Positions 1-9,921 of a stretch of 64,000 nucleotides of DNA are shown here, in pieces. Made by a program: the position numbers and the translations under genes. Below the pieces are notes generated by a model, which saw only the letters and a program-made list of their open reading frames with translations, was not told where the DNA came from and did not search any database. Position 1 is the first letter of the stretch; each line of letters opens with the position of its first letter. The DNA comes from Pseudoalteromonas rubra. Its GTDB lineage: Bacteria; Pseudomonadota; Gammaproteobacteria; Enterobacterales; Alteromonadaceae. The stretch lies in assembly GCF_005887095.1 (NCBI RefSeq), contig NZ_PNCI01000017.1, positions 1-64,000 of the forward strand. The letters run 5' to 3'.

Positions 1-76
1 GATCTTCAAATAGATCAGCAAATTAAGTGTTTTTCAGTGATGACTATTTAGGTGGCCAAAATCACTATACCACTAC

Positions 77-166
77 ACACGGGTAACATAACGAACGGGA
101 TAACGAAAATTCGCTACCCCGCAGGCCTACTCGGCTTGACATCGCTGGAGCGTCCATATATGTCTT
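77..166 (-). repeat. REP-like palindromic repeat, copy A
   Basis: This 90-bp unit is nearly identical to the one at 35553-35642 (three differences by eye) and more distantly matches 35662-35750. Read on the minus strand it has a GTAG tetranucleotide, a short linker, and then a hairpin with 12-nt arms around a 2-nt loop. That is the layout of REP elements mobilised by RAYT transposases. In this copy two arm positions are altered and can form G-T pairs. It lies just beyond the 3' end of the candidate immunity gene of the first RHS locus. Confidence 0.8.
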
Positions 167-213
167 TAATTTTTTTAGGGGGATGTCCTTAGTGTCATCT
201 CAACTAAAACCAA

Positions 214-882
214 CTACTCCCTGTCCAACGGTTTCAATCGAACAGCAAACCATAAACCCTCACTAAGCCCTATCTTTTCTTGGCTACTCAGCACACTCCA
301 CGGTTTACCTATAAATTCTGATTTAAAAGCAATTGGATTCATGCCTATAACTATCGGTTTATCACACCTCATCTTATAGTTCGTAACCAGCTTACAAGTA
401 TTGCTAACCAGCTCTGAGCCAGCAAGATTATTCAAAACCACCTTAAACACGTCTTTGTCCTTATGACTAACCACTCCTTTTTTTGTAGTAACTAACGACC
501 TCAGTGAGTCGCTAAGCCGAGCCTGAGTATCTTCTACCAATCCAAGATCCAACTGAATACGATCAACTGAATTACCCAAGGGCTGTGTTTCAATGAACTC
601 AAACAAAAGGTGAAGAAGCTCTTCGTACTCAGTCATACGAAGGCTATTTCTTCCTTCAATCGCCAACTGATAATCACTCCTAACTTGGAGCAACCAACGA
701 TCATTAATTTTTTCTCGCTTGAAAATAATATTGTTTATAAATGTACCATTTCCAAGTTGAACATTTAGGGTGAAATAATAATCACCCGATTTACTTACCT
801 GAACAGGTAACTCAGCAAAAGCTTCGCATTCCCATAAAAGCAATACAACGAAGAAACACATTTTCACTATATAATATTTCAT
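214..882 (-). CDS. Candidate exported immunity protein of the first RHS toxin
   Basis: I do not recognise the family of this 222-aa protein. The N-terminus (about residues 1-23) has a Lys followed by a hydrophobic core ending in AFA, a Sec signal peptide, so the mature protein should be periplasmic. The gene starts 21 bp after the stop of the RHS toxin gene, on the same strand, which is the usual place for a cognate immunity gene. A periplasmic immunity protein fits a toxin tip that looks like a peptidoglycan amidase (Tae4-like), because Tai4-type immunity proteins act in the periplasm. It is longer than typical Tai4 (about 120 aa) and I see no clear Tai4 match. The immunity role rests on position and export signal only. 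The start is ATG with a weak ribosome binding site, so coupling to the upstream gene is plausible. Confidence 0.6.
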   Translation of the reverse strand: MKYYIVKMCFFVVLLLWECEAFAELPVQVSKSGDYYFTLNVQLGNGTFINNIIFKREKINDRWLLQVRSDYQLAIEGRNSLRMTEYEELLHLLFEFIETQPLGNSVDRIQLDLGLVEDTQARLSDSLRSLVTTKKGVVSHKDKDVFKVVLNNLAGSELVSNTCKLVTNYKMRCDKPIVIGMNPIAFKSEFIGKPWSVLSSQEKIGLSEGLWFAVRLKPLDRE

Positions 883-903
883 ATTATTTCAAGCCGCCAA
901 ATA

Positions 904-3900
904 TCAATTACTCGCGGGTCTTGTAGGTAAAATCCAAGCTGATCCGCCTACACCTAGAACAGAATTGTTGTCACCATTATACCCAGACCGGATAACTGTT
1001 GCATGATCCTGAGATACAACTACTGCTACCTGACCAGCAGATAACGAACTACTTAAAGCACTAAACTGATCGTAAGTAATATTAGTATAGTCTGCCGCTC
1101 CCCAAGCATCGCCCAAGTAAACTTCTAATTGTCGTGCAGACAATATATACCGAAAACCATTATTGTCGCCTCCGAAATTTAGATTTGCTCCAGGAGCACC
1201 ACGTGGAATAGCAGCTCCACTATGGTTAATGCCATGACTAACTCTTGTCGCACAAGAATTGGAATGAGGTCCATATCCATCACCTAAACTACCACCGACG
1301 GTGTCCCACACCTCTGCCGTGTCATAATCAGAGTAATTCAGATACTCGTCCCAAAAATCCTCTGAATATGGTCTCTTCTGCGCAAACTTCCCACCATCCT
1401 CAGCATTAAACCACCATTGCATGGCAGAAGTGACCGCACCATTGGCAAACTTACCACCTGTCAGTTCAGAGACAGTCCCACCAACAGCACCCGCAATCAC
1501 CGTTCTTCTCACTGCATCAGCAAAAGTACCCGTTTGCGGTTTCATAAACCCTTTCATGCTGGCTGTCACCATAGAGCTGACAAAACCATGGCCAAATTTC
1601 CCCCCTTGCAGAACGGATGTGATCCCACCAACCATAGCATGAGAAGCCACATTGGCCACATTGACCAGTGATAACCCGGCCGCCGCATCAAATGGCAATG
1701 CACCGCCAATTACTATGGAGAAGCCTATGGTCATAGCCGAAATATTTGCGGACTTTAACGCGGCCCCAAAGTTGCCTGTGACTGCATAGGTTTTTAGCCC
1801 CTGATATAACGGCAATGCCCAGGGCGCATAGATCCCCAATGCAATACTAACGGCTGCATCCAGAATTGGGATCTTGGCAATGGCTTTAAACAGTGCACTT
1901 AGCCCCGTGATCTTCATTAACTTCTTCAGGAAGTAACCGCTCGGGTCGTTGTAAGTCAAAGGGTTATTCAGCACATAGCTGTAACGGTTATGGCTTTGCG
2001 TTAAATCCGGGAACTGAACAAACGGATCCGCCTGTAAGAAACGACCCAAATTAGCATCATAAATACGCCCGTTCATATGTATGATGTCGAGCTGTTCTAC
2101 CTGCTCGTGCCCGGTAAAGGCGCGCATCTGTGTCAGTGATAACAGGCTGTGGCCCATTTCAGAAGCCGCATATACCTGCTGCTGCTTACCCCAGGGGTCG
2201 TAAATATACTGCGCAACCGCATTGCCACGGTTATTGGTCACCAGCACCGTTGAGCCCAGCATATCGCTGTGTGCTACCTGAGTTTTTTGTGCCAGCCCTT
2301 CAACCTGGCTGATAACCACACCACCGGCATACCAGCGATGCTCAATTTGCGATGGCAATGCACTACCACTGCTGTCTTTACCCCCTGACTGCTTGATCAG
2401 CTCATACACCTTACCGACGTAATACACCTGCTTAGTTTGCAAACTGCCATTCAACAGCTGTACGTCTTTGCGGTAATAGCGGCTGCCGGCTTCGTCGTAC
2501 CTGAACTCAGTGTAGGTGTTACTGTCTTTGGTTATCTTATAGGGCTTATCAAACTGCGTATAATCGAAACTACGTTGGCCATCGTTAGTGATATTGCCAT
2601 GGTTATCATAAGCCATACTATAGTTACGCTTACCACTTGCACCTGAGACAGAAGTCAACTGATACGGGTTGCTGGCATTCGTATAATGGTATGTCCCTAC
2701 ATTGGTGTTGGTCTTGATATTGCCGTATGCATCATAGCCAAAGGTTTGGTTTGCCAGCCGTAACGACACACCATACCGGGTGCTGGCATGGCTTACCGTA
2801 CGAGTTTCCAGTCGTTGCAGGCCGTTATTTTCATAGCCAAACTCTTCTGTAAATTTGAACGAGTTCTTGCCGAAGCCCGGCTCATAATACTGACTGATAC
2901 GATGGCGCGTTGTACCACGAATATCATGCTTATAGTTCACCCTATACAGCATCTGGGTAGCATTGGAAATAGAAATTGAGTCAATAAAGGCGCTGTCTTT
3001 TTCAAATGACTGAGTCCGGGAAACGCCACCAGCAAAGGTTTGCTGCGTCACCCGCCCCTGCGCATCTACGCTTTCTACTTTACTCAATAACTTATTGGTA
3101 GCCGCATCGTAGTTGCTACGTACCTGGCCATTGGTGTAATCCGACCTGATAAACATGCCATTAGGCAAAGCGACCTGGCTAACCTGGCCCAGGCTGTTAT
3201 AGCTGGAAACCGTCTTAAACTCACCACCGGCATTTTTAGTTACGCTGGTTTCAGGGCGCCCAAGGTCATCAAAAGTGTAGTGCTTACTGATACTTGCCGT
3301 GTTATTGGCAATTAGGTTTTCACAACTTGCTGTTGAATCTGTCACGCGGAATTGATAGGAGTCAGTCAGCTTACCAATATTGCGGGCTGATTTGCTGTTA
3401 CCATAGACATTACAACTGATCAAAGAACGGCCAGATTCGGTTTTATCCAGCTGAACGGTGCGTGCCACCTGACCAAGCGATGTATAGTAGGTCTCTTTGA
3501 TTTCAGAGCGACCATTCTCTTCTTTGACAACGTTTCCAAAACCGTTGTAATACAACTGCCAGGTCCCTCGACTGGGGTCCTCCACTTTGATTTTTCTGCC
3601 ATAGCGGTCGTAGTGCGTTGTGGTTGCGGTGTTTTTAAATGCCCTGGTCGTGGAGTCGTAAACCGCATTGGTCGTGCTGACGATATCACCAAAAGCGTTA
3701 TAGTCAAATTTGACACGGTTCACAACACCCGGATTAGAACCCGTATAAGGGTCTGTCTTATACAGCGTTCTGCCCAGCACATCCTGCATTTCATCGCGTT
3801 TGTAGCTGGTTGCGCTGTAGCCATCATTACTGCCACCCACATCCGTGGTCCGAGTTAAATGACCCAAATACTGAATGCTTGTCGCTTTACCACTGGGAAG

Positions 3901-6900
3901 CGTCGTTTCTTCTAACCGGTTGTAACCATCAAAGTCGAAACGCGTCGTGTACTTAATCTCTCCTAGTTTATATGGCAGTGTCTTGGTGACCGGGTTGTTG
4001 TGCTTATCGTAGGTGATATCTTCATACGCCACACTGCCATCGACCAGTGCTTTGGTATTGCGCACATTACGGCCATATCTATCAAATACCTGATACTGCG
4101 CAGCCACGCCAGACTGAGTTGATTTAGTATAGTAGTGTCCGCTCACCGATGAGCACAGCGAGCTGCTGCCACAGGATAAGGTTTCACGCTTCTGATAAGT
4201 CCCATCCGCTAAGCGGGTCTCCACTACTTCTCCCCACTGGTTCAGCAACTGTGTTTTCGATACACCGTTGGGGCTTGTCTCTGTTACAGATACAATGCGC
4301 CCATCCGGGTTGCTAACGCCGTTGTATAAATACGTAACAGCCTGATTTAGTGCATTGGCTTTTCTGATAACCAACTCACCCGTACTGTCATACTGAGTGT
4401 AGCTGGAACGGGTCTCAGAGCCTGCGGTGATATCGGTTTGTTTGACATTACCAAACGCATCATAGTGCAGAGTTTTGGTGTACTGATTACTGGCATCGCA
4501 GTGATTAACATCATTGCGGCTAGCCGAACTGCCCGAGCACTCAGGAGCCACGGTTTCGCTTTTCAGCATTAAATTATCGTAGTAGGTAAACTCGGTTTGA
4601 CGCGTCAATAAGGAATATGAAAGGCCTTGCTTAGCAAGCTGAGTTTGTCTTACAGAACTTGATTTTAAGCGTCCATATCTGAGGTAATCGGCGCCAGTGA
4701 AATAGGTATTGGCTGTATGGGTTGTATGAGCTGGCGTCCAGTTATCTTCACCCTGCTCTGGCATATGTGTTGTTGTAGTGCTGCTAGTCAGATTCCCCCA
4801 CTTGTCGCTTAGCCCGGCGTCATAACTGTTGGTGGTCAAAACACGCTTGATAGGACGACGGGTACCATCTGAGCCAATTTGCCAACCTTTTTCGTCACTT
4901 TGGCGGAGATAGACAAATAACGAGCCAAGCTTATCGGTGTAGTTCCACCAAGTAGAAGTAGCGTGGGTGATCAACTGATCGCCGGCATAAGATTTGGTAA
5001 ACTGAGGTTTACCCGTTAAAGGCCAGCTCTGATGATAGCGCGTCGTAGTTTTGATATTGGTCTGCGGATCGGTGGTTTCTATTTCATAAAAACCTTGCGG
5101 ACCACGACCCAGTTTATCAATCTTAAACCCTGAATATTTATAATTAATACCCACTTGCTGAGTCGAAGAACCGCTGCCATTGGAATCTGAAGCAACATTG
5201 CTGACCAGCCACATGCCAAATTTCGGCGAGAAGAAATTCGCATTCACTTTACCTAAAGTATTAAACGCCGGTAAATGAGTGTACACCGCACTGTCAGATA
5301 TTTTCTTGTAATTAATATCCGTTTCTACACCAAAGCCAGTGGTGATTTTAGTCAGCTTATGAGAAGCAACGCTGGCGCTCAGCATGGTATTACGATAGTG
5401 CGCAAAAGTTGCATTGGACGTTGCTGCCGTACTACTGCGTAGCACATCAACTAAGCCATCGCCGTCTATATCGCCGATTTTCAGCGTATGTCCAGTTCCC
5501 TTAAGACCGTTACCCAGTTTGGTTTCAGTATATGCAATACTGGAGGCGCTGGTTGTTTCTCCAGTCCAGACGGTGGTCTGCACCCCATCAGTATAGGTCG
5601 TGTTGACCCAGATATAACCCTCGTCACAGTTACGCCATGAAGAAGTGGTTGCCACTTCCTCTGCTAATGGCGGCACTTCCGGTTCAATACCATGGGGATG
5701 GCCATCCCCTACCCAGCGGCAATACCCCTCACGATTTACCACTCGAGTATGGTTAAGCGCAATAATGTCTGAGATGTTATCCTGATTTACATCAGCAAAG
5801 TGGACATTGCCTCGGTACTCTTCCGTACCCATCTTTGCTGAGAGTATCGACAAGCTTTTTGCCGCCTGTAATGGCGCAGCTGCATTGCCGGTAACCAGGC
5901 GGTATTGCCAGCCAGTGTTTTTGGCAAAAACCAGATCAGACAAGCCATCGCCGTTTAAGTCAGCAAATCGGATATCTTCAACGCCACTGAGGTCGTATTC
6001 GAACTTGCTATAATCGCCAGTTCCTTTACTCAGCAGCAATTTGTGCTTATAGGCGCTCGCGGAACACCCCGGTACTCCCTGAGACATTGGACTATAATCG
6101 GTCTTCAGTCTAACAATAAAGTCTGATACACCATCGGCGTTAATATCCGCACTTTTAGTGAATTTATGCTCTATTGAATGAGTAGAATGGCACCCCTGGC
6201 TACTGTGATCAGGCGAAAAGTCTCCACTGCTAAACTCATAGAGGCTATTGCCACTGCCATAGTCACGACCTAGTGCATTAGTCGACTCAATGTTCTTGCG
6301 ATAGAACAATTTTCTACCAGAGCTGTACATCCAGTCAGACAATCCATCACCGTCAATATCAACGAGCATGTTGGAGGTTGAATACCCTGGTGAGAGTGCC
6401 ACAGCTGAACTGAAGGAAAGTTTTTCTACGTACTCATTCGGGTAACAAATGCCTCTGCCGCGTGTTTGTTCGCGACTGACGCTAACAGCTTGTGAAAACG
6501 CCTCTGTATCTGCTGACCGTACCTCATTTAGGTTCTCAGTGTGCATCAAGTCTGCACTGTAAGGCTGCACACCATCATCGCAGATCATATCCGAAACGGT
6601 TTGAGTTACGGGCTGATAGGCCTTTGCATACCACTTAGTTGTAGAGCCCGACGTTTCCGCATAGATAATATCGGTATAACCGTCACCATTCACATCTGCC
6701 AGTTTAAAATCATTGACCGATTTTAAATTTGAGGTGATCACATCTGTATCCTGACCTGTGATCTTGACACTCAGCGTTTTGCCTGTGCTATTTGTATATA
6801 AGAAGTCTGAACGGCCATCACCGTTAAAGTCGGTCAGTAAGGTTGTGGTTCTGATCCCTGAACTCTGGTTCGCTGCCACAGCAAAGCCTACCTCACTGAT

Positions 6901-8334
6901 GTCTTTGTTATAGTTAAATGTAATCGGGTACTTACAAGACTTATCCGCACTGAATGAGGTGCATTCCTGAATACTATTAATGTAGTCATGTTTAGTACCA
7001 TCACCGTTGATATTGTAGTAACGGTATGCATCACCACCGCGCGTAACCTCAATACCTGAAATGCGTTTTACGTTAGCAACCTTGCCACCATAGGCATAAC
7101 CATATTGACGGGTATTACGGTCGGTATAATCAAAGTTCACTTTCACCTTGCCGTACACAATACTATTGAGCAGATGATAGCCAAGGCTCGTATTGCTGGT
7201 GTAATGATAGGTAATTTTGTTGCCAAAAATATCGCTGATCTGCTTCAATGCCCAAGTGTGAGCGCCTTTCGCAGTGCTACCAGCGGGTTTAACAAAAGCA
7301 TCACTATCGTTACTTAATGATGTATCGCCATAGTATTTTGTATCGCCATCTTTGGATTCGACAATAAAGCCTTTAGGACCGGTGTTGCTGCCATCCGTAC
7401 CGATTGCTTTTATTGTCATAAAGTTGGACAGCTCAGTACGATAGGTACTATTTGCCGCGCCATAAGTGCCACTGACCAGCATAAGGCGGCTTCCATCTAA
7501 ACAATAGCCGTCGCTCTTTTGCATTCGGACCGCCTGCTGTTTGCCATCTGTTGCAATATTTTTTATACAGCGTGTAATGGCTGAGCCAGCTGCAACATTC
7601 CAACCATAACCGGCGTTTCCAACACCCGCAGCAGAACTATATGAGATAGACACAGCAGGTTTTATGCCGCCCGGGCCAGCAGGTAAAGCAACCGGCACCG
7701 TATAAGTTGCCTGGCCGGTTTCATCAACTCTGAATTCACCCGCAGTGGTATCAACTTTGCTCGCCGGTTCAACAGCGCCCTGACCGGTATACAGAAATTG
7801 GCCGTTTGCTGATGCCAAGAACACGTCTGAGCCAGACTTAACATCCGGCCGATCGTCTCCATTGACATCCGTAAGCTGATAGTTATTGGCCAGGTTTGTG
7901 CCCGATGGCAATTTGAGGGCGCGGATTGCTCCAGTTTTGGTACTAACAGAGATCAGGCTTGCATCGTTATTAGAGGAAGCATCTGTGAAGAGTACATAAT
8001 CTCTGATACCGTCACCATCTATATCTTGCCAGCGCAGACGCTCCGTTAGCTGTGCACTGGATTGTAGCTGAGATGTGACAGCGTTAAACTGCGCTTCAGA
8101 TAAGACTTCACGGTGCCATTGCCCGTTGCTATAGCTCAGCTTTACCAGGCCCATCGGAGGGTACACATGTAACGGAATATTAATCTTGCCCGCAATCAAA
8201 ACAAACTGCTTAGGTGACTGAATATAGATGTTTCCCGAGCTATCCTCATAGACACTCGGCGACTGTGCAACACTCGCCTGTGCTAGTGAGGAAAACAGAA
8301 ACAATAGACTTATTATTTGTATTATTGTTTTCAT
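904..8334 (-). CDS. Sec-exported SpvB/RHS polymorphic toxin with Tae4-like amidase tip
   Basis: This is a 2476-aa modular toxin. A reading frame extends to a TTG at 8343, but the ATG at 8334 has GGA a few bases upstream and begins a clean signal peptide (about residues 1-22). Domains in order: a SpvB-like N-terminal domain (about 195-480); FG-GAP/VCBS repeats with many DxNxDGxxD calcium-type loops (about 500-960); a TcdB middle-like segment (about 980-1200); YD/RHS repeats (about 1210-2050); the RHS core ending in NPLTYNDPSG (about 2130); a hydrophobic Gly/Ala-rich linker; and a GGKF-containing junction (about 2285-2311). The last 165 residues hold NSCATRVS (Cys2361) and SQDHATV (His2444) and end near WILP. 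Cys, His and ending resemble the Tae4 family of peptidoglycan amidases. RHS shells are known to encapsulate toxic tips. Sec export of this one, and how it leaves the periplasm, are inference. Confidence 0.85.
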   Translation of the reverse strand: MKTIIQIISLLFLFSSLAQASVAQSPSVYEDSSGNIYIQSPKQFVLIAGKINIPLHVYPPMGLVKLSYSNGQWHREVLSEAQFNAVTSQLQSSAQLTERLRWQDIDGDGIRDYVLFTDASSNNDASLISVSTKTGAIRALKLPSGTNLANNYQLTDVNGDDRPDVKSGSDVFLASANGQFLYTGQGAVEPASKVDTTAGEFRVDETGQATYTVPVALPAGPGGIKPAVSISYSSAAGVGNAGYGWNVAAGSAITRCIKNIATDGKQQAVRMQKSDGYCLDGSRLMLVSGTYGAANSTYRTELSNFMTIKAIGTDGSNTGPKGFIVESKDGDTKYYGDTSLSNDSDAFVKPAGSTAKGAHTWALKQISDIFGNKITYHYTSNTSLGYHLLNSIVYGKVKVNFDYTDRNTRQYGYAYGGKVANVKRISGIEVTRGGDAYRYYNINGDGTKHDYINSIQECTSFSADKSCKYPITFNYNKDISEVGFAVAANQSSGIRTTTLLTDFNGDGRSDFLYTNSTGKTLSVKITGQDTDVITSNLKSVNDFKLADVNGDGYTDIIYAETSGSTTKWYAKAYQPVTQTVSDMICDDGVQPYSADLMHTENLNEVRSADTEAFSQAVSVSREQTRGRGICYPNEYVEKLSFSSAVALSPGYSTSNMLVDIDGDGLSDWMYSSGRKLFYRKNIESTNALGRDYGSGNSLYEFSSGDFSPDHSSQGCHSTHSIEHKFTKSADINADGVSDFIVRLKTDYSPMSQGVPGCSASAYKHKLLLSKGTGDYSKFEYDLSGVEDIRFADLNGDGLSDLVFAKNTGWQYRLVTGNAAAPLQAAKSLSILSAKMGTEEYRGNVHFADVNQDNISDIIALNHTRVVNREGYCRWVGDGHPHGIEPEVPPLAEEVATTSSWRNCDEGYIWVNTTYTDGVQTTVWTGETTSASSIAYTETKLGNGLKGTGHTLKIGDIDGDGLVDVLRSSTAATSNATFAHYRNTMLSASVASHKLTKITTGFGVETDINYKKISDSAVYTHLPAFNTLGKVNANFFSPKFGMWLVSNVASDSNGSGSSTQQVGINYKYSGFKIDKLGRGPQGFYEIETTDPQTNIKTTTRYHQSWPLTGKPQFTKSYAGDQLITHATSTWWNYTDKLGSLFVYLRQSDEKGWQIGSDGTRRPIKRVLTTNSYDAGLSDKWGNLTSSTTTTHMPEQGEDNWTPAHTTHTANTYFTGADYLRYGRLKSSSVRQTQLAKQGLSYSLLTRQTEFTYYDNLMLKSETVAPECSGSSASRNDVNHCDASNQYTKTLHYDAFGNVKQTDITAGSETRSSYTQYDSTGELVIRKANALNQAVTYLYNGVSNPDGRIVSVTETSPNGVSKTQLLNQWGEVVETRLADGTYQKRETLSCGSSSLCSSVSGHYYTKSTQSGVAAQYQVFDRYGRNVRNTKALVDGSVAYEDITYDKHNNPVTKTLPYKLGEIKYTTRFDFDGYNRLEETTLPSGKATSIQYLGHLTRTTDVGGSNDGYSATSYKRDEMQDVLGRTLYKTDPYTGSNPGVVNRVKFDYNAFGDIVSTTNAVYDSTTRAFKNTATTTHYDRYGRKIKVEDPSRGTWQLYYNGFGNVVKEENGRSEIKETYYTSLGQVARTVQLDKTESGRSLISCNVYGNSKSARNIGKLTDSYQFRVTDSTASCENLIANNTASISKHYTFDDLGRPETSVTKNAGGEFKTVSSYNSLGQVSQVALPNGMFIRSDYTNGQVRSNYDAATNKLLSKVESVDAQGRVTQQTFAGGVSRTQSFEKDSAFIDSISISNATQMLYRVNYKHDIRGTTRHRISQYYEPGFGKNSFKFTEEFGYENNGLQRLETRTVSHASTRYGVSLRLANQTFGYDAYGNIKTNTNVGTYHYTNASNPYQLTSVSGASGKRNYSMAYDNHGNITNDGQRSFDYTQFDKPYKITKDSNTYTEFRYDEAGSRYYRKDVQLLNGSLQTKQVYYVGKVYELIKQSGGKDSSGSALPSQIEHRWYAGGVVISQVEGLAQKTQVAHSDMLGSTVLVTNNRGNAVAQYIYDPWGKQQQVYAASEMGHSLLSLTQMRAFTGHEQVEQLDIIHMNGRIYDANLGRFLQADPFVQFPDLTQSHNRYSYVLNNPLTYNDPSGYFLKKLMKITGLSALFKAIAKIPILDAAVSIALGIYAPWALPLYQGLKTYAVTGNFGAALKSANISAMTIGFSIVIGGALPFDAAAGLSLVNVANVASHAMVGGITSVLQGGKFGHGFVSSMVTASMKGFMKPQTGTFADAVRRTVIAGAVGGTVSELTGGKFANGAVTSAMQWWFNAEDGGKFAQKRPYSEDFWDEYLNYSDYDTAEVWDTVGGSLGDGYGPHSNSCATRVSHGINHSGAAIPRGAPGANLNFGGDNNGFRYILSARQLEVYLGDAWGAADYTNITYDQFSALSSSLSAGQVAVVVSQDHATVIRSGYNGDNNSVLGVGGSAWILPTRPASN

Positions 8335-8517
8335 ATTTTCCAAATATCCCTGACTGGTTTTATTTGCCTTAGCGCAACAAAAGGCAATCTCTCTGAAACA
8401 AAATTCAGGGCAAGATTATAACTAAAATGGGAAAATGAACAAATAATTAATATGAGAAACAATATTGATATATTTCATCACTGAGAGACACGGCTCACTT
8501 TGACCACAACTGTAAAA

Positions 8518-8931
8518 TCAAAGGAGCCAATTGTATTCAACTATGAACTTAGCACCATGCTCCAGCCTGGAGCGACAACCAGCATCAAACTTCCCTTCCA
8601 CCTCATAGTGCCTGCCATCTTCCAATATAGCGTTATCCCTATCCGTCAAGTTGTAAAGCAAAATGGTTTCCAATTGCCGACCACTTCTCGCAGCATCTTC
8701 GCGATAATACAGGTATACAGGGTTTCTGCGCTGTGATCTCAATAGTAACCCTTTAACCTCAATAAGCTTTCCATCGTAACGTTCAGGGTCAACAATGACT
8801 TTAAGCAGTGACACCTGACTGGATTCAGACAATGCTGATAATGACCATGGAGCTGATAAAACCATGACATGAAAACCACTGAGAAAAAACCAGCTATCGA
8901 TTAAGCCCTTGATAAAATATAAAACCTTCAA
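8518..8931 (-). CDS. Small hypothetical protein with hydrophobic N-terminus
   Basis: This 137-aa protein is of no family I recognise. The start is a TTG preceded by an AGG three bases upstream. The first 35 residues include a hydrophobic stretch that could be a signal peptide or anchor, and the rest is a soluble domain of about 95 residues with alternating beta-like segments (for example KVIVDPERYDGKLIEVKGLL and VEGKF). That resembles an OB-fold-like small barrel, which is only a guess from pattern. It lies upstream of the RHS toxin on the same strand with about 180 bp between them, so co-transcription is possible but not shown. The start could also be an internal ATG near residue 23. Confidence 0.55.
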   Translation of the reverse strand: MKVLYFIKGLIDSWFFLSGFHVMVLSAPWSLSALSESSQVSLLKVIVDPERYDGKLIEVKGLLLRSQRRNPVYLYYREDAARSGRQLETILLYNLTDRDNAILEDGRHYEVEGKFDAGCRSRLEHGAKFIVEYNWLL

Positions 8932-9062
8932 TACCTGACGATTAATCTACTTTCCCTGAGAACGGGTTTGCATAATCCCATCATGATTGAACCACCCGTT
9001 GCTCAGAAGCCATACCACCTGCAACGAAACACACATTGGTATCAGATAGGCAACCGACTTTC

Positions 9063-9809
9063 CTATTTTCCACCAGCCAAGTCTATAAAAGTACCGGTGG
9101 CATAGCTTGCCTGCTCACTGAGCAACCAGGCGATGGCGCTGGCCACTTCTTCGGGTTTACCACCCCTTTGTAATGGCAGAAGTGAAGCGAGCCTGTCGAC
9201 TCTGCCGGGCTCACCACCATCGGCATGAATATCGGTGTAAATGCAACCCGGGCGAACGCAATTAACCCGGATCCCCTCTGCTGCCAGCTCCAGAGACAAA
9301 CCACGTGTAAAGCTGTCTATGGCGCCTTTTGCCGCGGCATAATCAACGTATTCATTGGCACCACCCAGATAAGAAGCTGCCGATGAAACATTTACTATGG
9401 CGCACCTGTCCATCTGATGATACGCACGGATCTGTTTAAGTACTTCTCTGGCACAGATAAAATAAGGAGTCACATTGGTGCACAACATCTGATTGATACG
9501 CTCTGCGGTCATATCCTCCACGCGCATTTGGCTGGCCAGTACTCCGGCATTATTGACCAGGTGTGAAATCGGCCCTAACTGTGCTTTGATGTCGGCGCAC
9601 AATTTAACCACCTGTGCTTCTTCACTAATGTCAGCAGCAAAACTGTGTGCTATGCCACCTTGTGCGTGGATCTGAGCAACAACCTGCTCTGCTGCCAGGT
9701 GATTCGATTTATAATTAACTGCGACCAGATAACCCTGCTCTGCCAGCAAGTTAGCCGTTGCGGCACCTATCCCCCTGCTGGCACCTGTGATTAACACTAC
9801 TTTCTTCAT
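9063..9809 (-). CDS. SDR-family NAD(P)-dependent oxidoreductase
   Basis: This 248-aa protein is the standard length of a classical short-chain dehydrogenase/reductase. It carries the Rossmann cofactor motif TGASRGIG (residues 7-14), the NNAG motif (about 87-90), and the catalytic Ser followed by YAAAK (about 145-165), with a Pro-Gly segment after the active site (VRPGCIYTDIH). It resembles the E. coli YgfF group of uncharacterised oxidoreductases. The substrate cannot be read from sequence. It is a single gene: the terminator at 9829-9855 separates it from the protease gene upstream on the same strand. The ATG at 9809 gives a complete N-terminal beta strand for the Rossmann fold. Confidence 0.9.
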   Translation of the reverse strand: MKKVVLITGASRGIGAATANLLAEQGYLVAVNYKSNHLAAEQVVAQIHAQGGIAHSFAADISEEAQVVKLCADIKAQLGPISHLVNNAGVLASQMRVEDMTAERINQMLCTNVTPYFICAREVLKQIRAYHQMDRCAIVNVSSAASYLGGANEYVDYAAAKGAIDSFTRGLSLELAAEGIRVNCVRPGCIYTDIHADGGEPGRVDRLASLLPLQRGGKPEEVASAIAWLLSEQASYATGTFIDLAGGK

Positions 9810-9828
9810 TGTTATTATTTTTTCCTGA

Positions 9829-9855
9829 AAAAAGGGGTGCCAAGCACCCCTTTTA
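9829..9855 (-). terminator. Intrinsic terminator after the tricorn-like protease gene
   Basis: A perfect stem GGGGTGC/GCACCCC with a 3-nt loop is extended by A/T pairs. On the minus strand it is followed by a run of six T. It lies between the protease gene ending at 9922 and the SDR gene, so it should end the protease transcript. Confidence 0.85.
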
Positions 9856-9921
9856 TATTGTTTATAAGCTTTGAATCTAACAGATTCAGTGCCTTTGTAT
9901 CAAATACTTACTCAGCACTGA

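Noticed and set aside
5400..7000. CRISPR-like or tandem DNA repeat in the RHS gene
   Set aside because: The periodicity is that of FG-GAP and YD protein repeats with variable DNA; there are no identical spaced units.
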